From Pictodentalium vernedei (Eukaryota > Mollusca > Scaphopoda > Dentaliida > Dentaliidae): a stretch of DNA of 64,000 nucleotides. The DNA lies in the NCBI GenBank assembly GCA_031216915.1, contig CM062290.1:379980718-380044717 (forward strand). Direction: 5' to 3'. A program made the translations under genes and the position numbers. Positions 62,800 to 64,000 of this stretch are shown here, in pieces; position 1 is the first letter of the stretch, and the number at the start of each line of letters is the position of its first letter. The notes under the pieces are model-generated. The model was given only the letters and a program-made list of their open reading frames with translations. It did not search any database and had not been told where the DNA came from.

Positions 62800-64000
62800 G
62801 TGACGTTCCTAGCAACACGCAACACCCGTAGCAACAGGCGATTTATTGGACCGATTTTGACCAAAATTCATACATGGACCCATAATGCAGAAGGGATCCA
62901 AACCAAGAAGTCGGTAATGATGTCAGTTTGTTTCCCTAGCAACGAACGTTCCTTCATAGCAACGGGTGGCCTCTTGGGCCAATTTCGACCAAATTTGATA
63001 TATGGATCCACAATGCACTAGGAATGCTAACCAAAGACTCGAAAATGGTGTCCGTTTGTTTCCCTAACAACCAACGTGCCTCCCTATCAACGGGCGACCT
63101 ACTGGGCCAGTTGTGACTAAATTTCACTCGTGGGCCTATAATGCATCAGTGATTCAATCGAAGGAGACGGTAATGATGTCAGTTTGTTTCCATAATAACT
63201 AACGCGCCTCCCTAGCAACGGACGACCTATTGGGCCAATTGAACCAAATGTGACCCATAATGCACTAGGAATCCAAACCAAGGAGAAGGAAATTATGTCA
63301 GTTGGTTTCCCTAGCAACCAACGTGGCTCCCTAGCAAAGGGCGGCCTCTGGGGCCAATTTCGACCAAATTTGATCTATGGATTCACAATGTACTAGGGAT
63401 CCAAACAAAAGAATAGAAAATGGTGTCAGTTGGTTTCCCTAACAACCAACGTGCCTCCCTAGCAACGGCGACCTACTGGGACAGTTTTGACTAAATTTGG
63501 TACGTGGACCCTTAATGCACCAGGGATTCAAACCAAGGAGTCGGTAATGATGTCAGTTTGTTTCCTAGCAACCAACGTGTCTCCCTAGCAACGGGCGACC
63601 TATTGGGCACTTTTTTACCAAATTTGATATATGAACCCATAATGCACTAGAAATACAAACCAAGGAGTCGAAAATCATGCAAGTTTTTTTTCGTAGCAAC
63701 CAATGTGCCTCCCTAGCAACGAGCAGCCTCTTGGGCCAATTTCGACCAAATTTGATATATGGATCCACAATGCACTAGGGACCCACACAAAATAATCGAA
63801 AATGGTGTCAGTTGGTTTCCCTGACAACCAACGTGCCTCTTTAGCAACGGGCGACCTACTGAGCCAATTTCGACTAAATTTCATATTTTGAGCCATAATG
63901 CATCAAGGATTCAAACCAAAGAGTCGGTAATTATGTCAGTTTGTTTCCCTAGCAACGAACGTGCCTCCCCAGGAACGGGCGACCTATTGGGTCAAGTTTG
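62800..64000. repeat. Minisatellite, period about 126 bp, open at the window end
   Basis: At least nine units. Markers near TGATGTCAGTTTG/GGTGTCAGTTGG recur at about 62,921, 63,047, 63,173, 63,294, 63,421, 63,548, 63,672, 63,803 and 63,930, with spacings of 121-131. Each unit has CCCTAGCAACG twice and CCAATTTCGACCAAATTTGA. Two subtypes (AATGATGTCAGTTTG and AATGGTGTCAGTTGG) are mixed along the array. Confidence 0.9.

Noticed and set aside
62800..64000. CRISPR array
   Set aside because: The period is 126 bp, the whole unit is repeated with no unique spacers, and the genome is eukaryotic.

Overview
The window is eukaryotic genomic DNA, most likely from an invertebrate animal. It is AT-rich and has few exons. 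It is crowded with LINEs, tRNA-derived SINEs, Tc1, Harbinger and TTAA-type DNA transposons, miniature inverted-repeat elements (MITEs), long palindromes, poly(G/C) tracts and minisatellites. I cannot name the species.

Region 1-39,700 (host DNA). Four spliced exons on the minus strand (24,720-24,918; 20,326-20,516; 15,680-15,836; 6,508-6,671) have consensus splice sites and matching phases. They encode one C-type-lectin domain followed by one SRCR domain. They are the middle part of a secreted or membrane receptor-like gene whose first and last exons I cannot find. Its introns are filled with transposable elements: two copies of one LINE (1-1,860 and 8,393-11,100), a SINE inserted in that LINE, a second LINE (16.3-19.5 kb), three MITE families beginning TACAGT, and TTAACCC...GGGTTAA MITEs. 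Further up lie a third LINE (31.5-33.3 kb), large palindromes, and a Tc1 element (37.4-38.8 kb) with a MITE inside it.

Region 39,720-57,490 (main object of interest). This is a Polinton/Maverick (adintovirus-like) element of 17,771 bp. It has identical 87-bp terminal inverted repeats starting 5'-AG, and a perfect 6-bp target duplication GTTATG. It inserted into a 318-bp MITE, whose halves lie on either side. Plus-strand genes from the left: small Cys/His protein, membrane protein, zinc-ribbon plus phospholipase A2-like protein, rve integrase, major capsid protein candidate, and a TFIIS-like zinc ribbon. Then on minus: phage-fibre-like protein, adenain-like protease and protein-primed-type DNA polymerase B. 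Then a duplicated small plus-strand gene. Then on minus: an unknown charged protein, a minor virion protein with a GGFLPLL segment, a penton-like minor capsid protein, an A32/FtsK-type packaging ATPase, a small Ala/Lys-rich protein and a conserved protein of unknown function. The set covers integration, replication, virion assembly, maturation and packaging. Several genes are broken (integrase, fibre, polymerase, penton-like, small basic protein, TFIIS-like, second copy of the duplicate), so this looks like a decayed or error-containing copy. Most genes have a TATA box with a purine-rich tract about 95-130 bp before the start codon, and both convergent gene junctions carry a similar hairpin.

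Region 57,491-64,000. The other half of the split MITE is followed by a Harbinger-type element (MADF exon on plus, truncated transposase on minus), two Tc1 transposase remnants, and a 126-bp-period minisatellite that runs off the window end.
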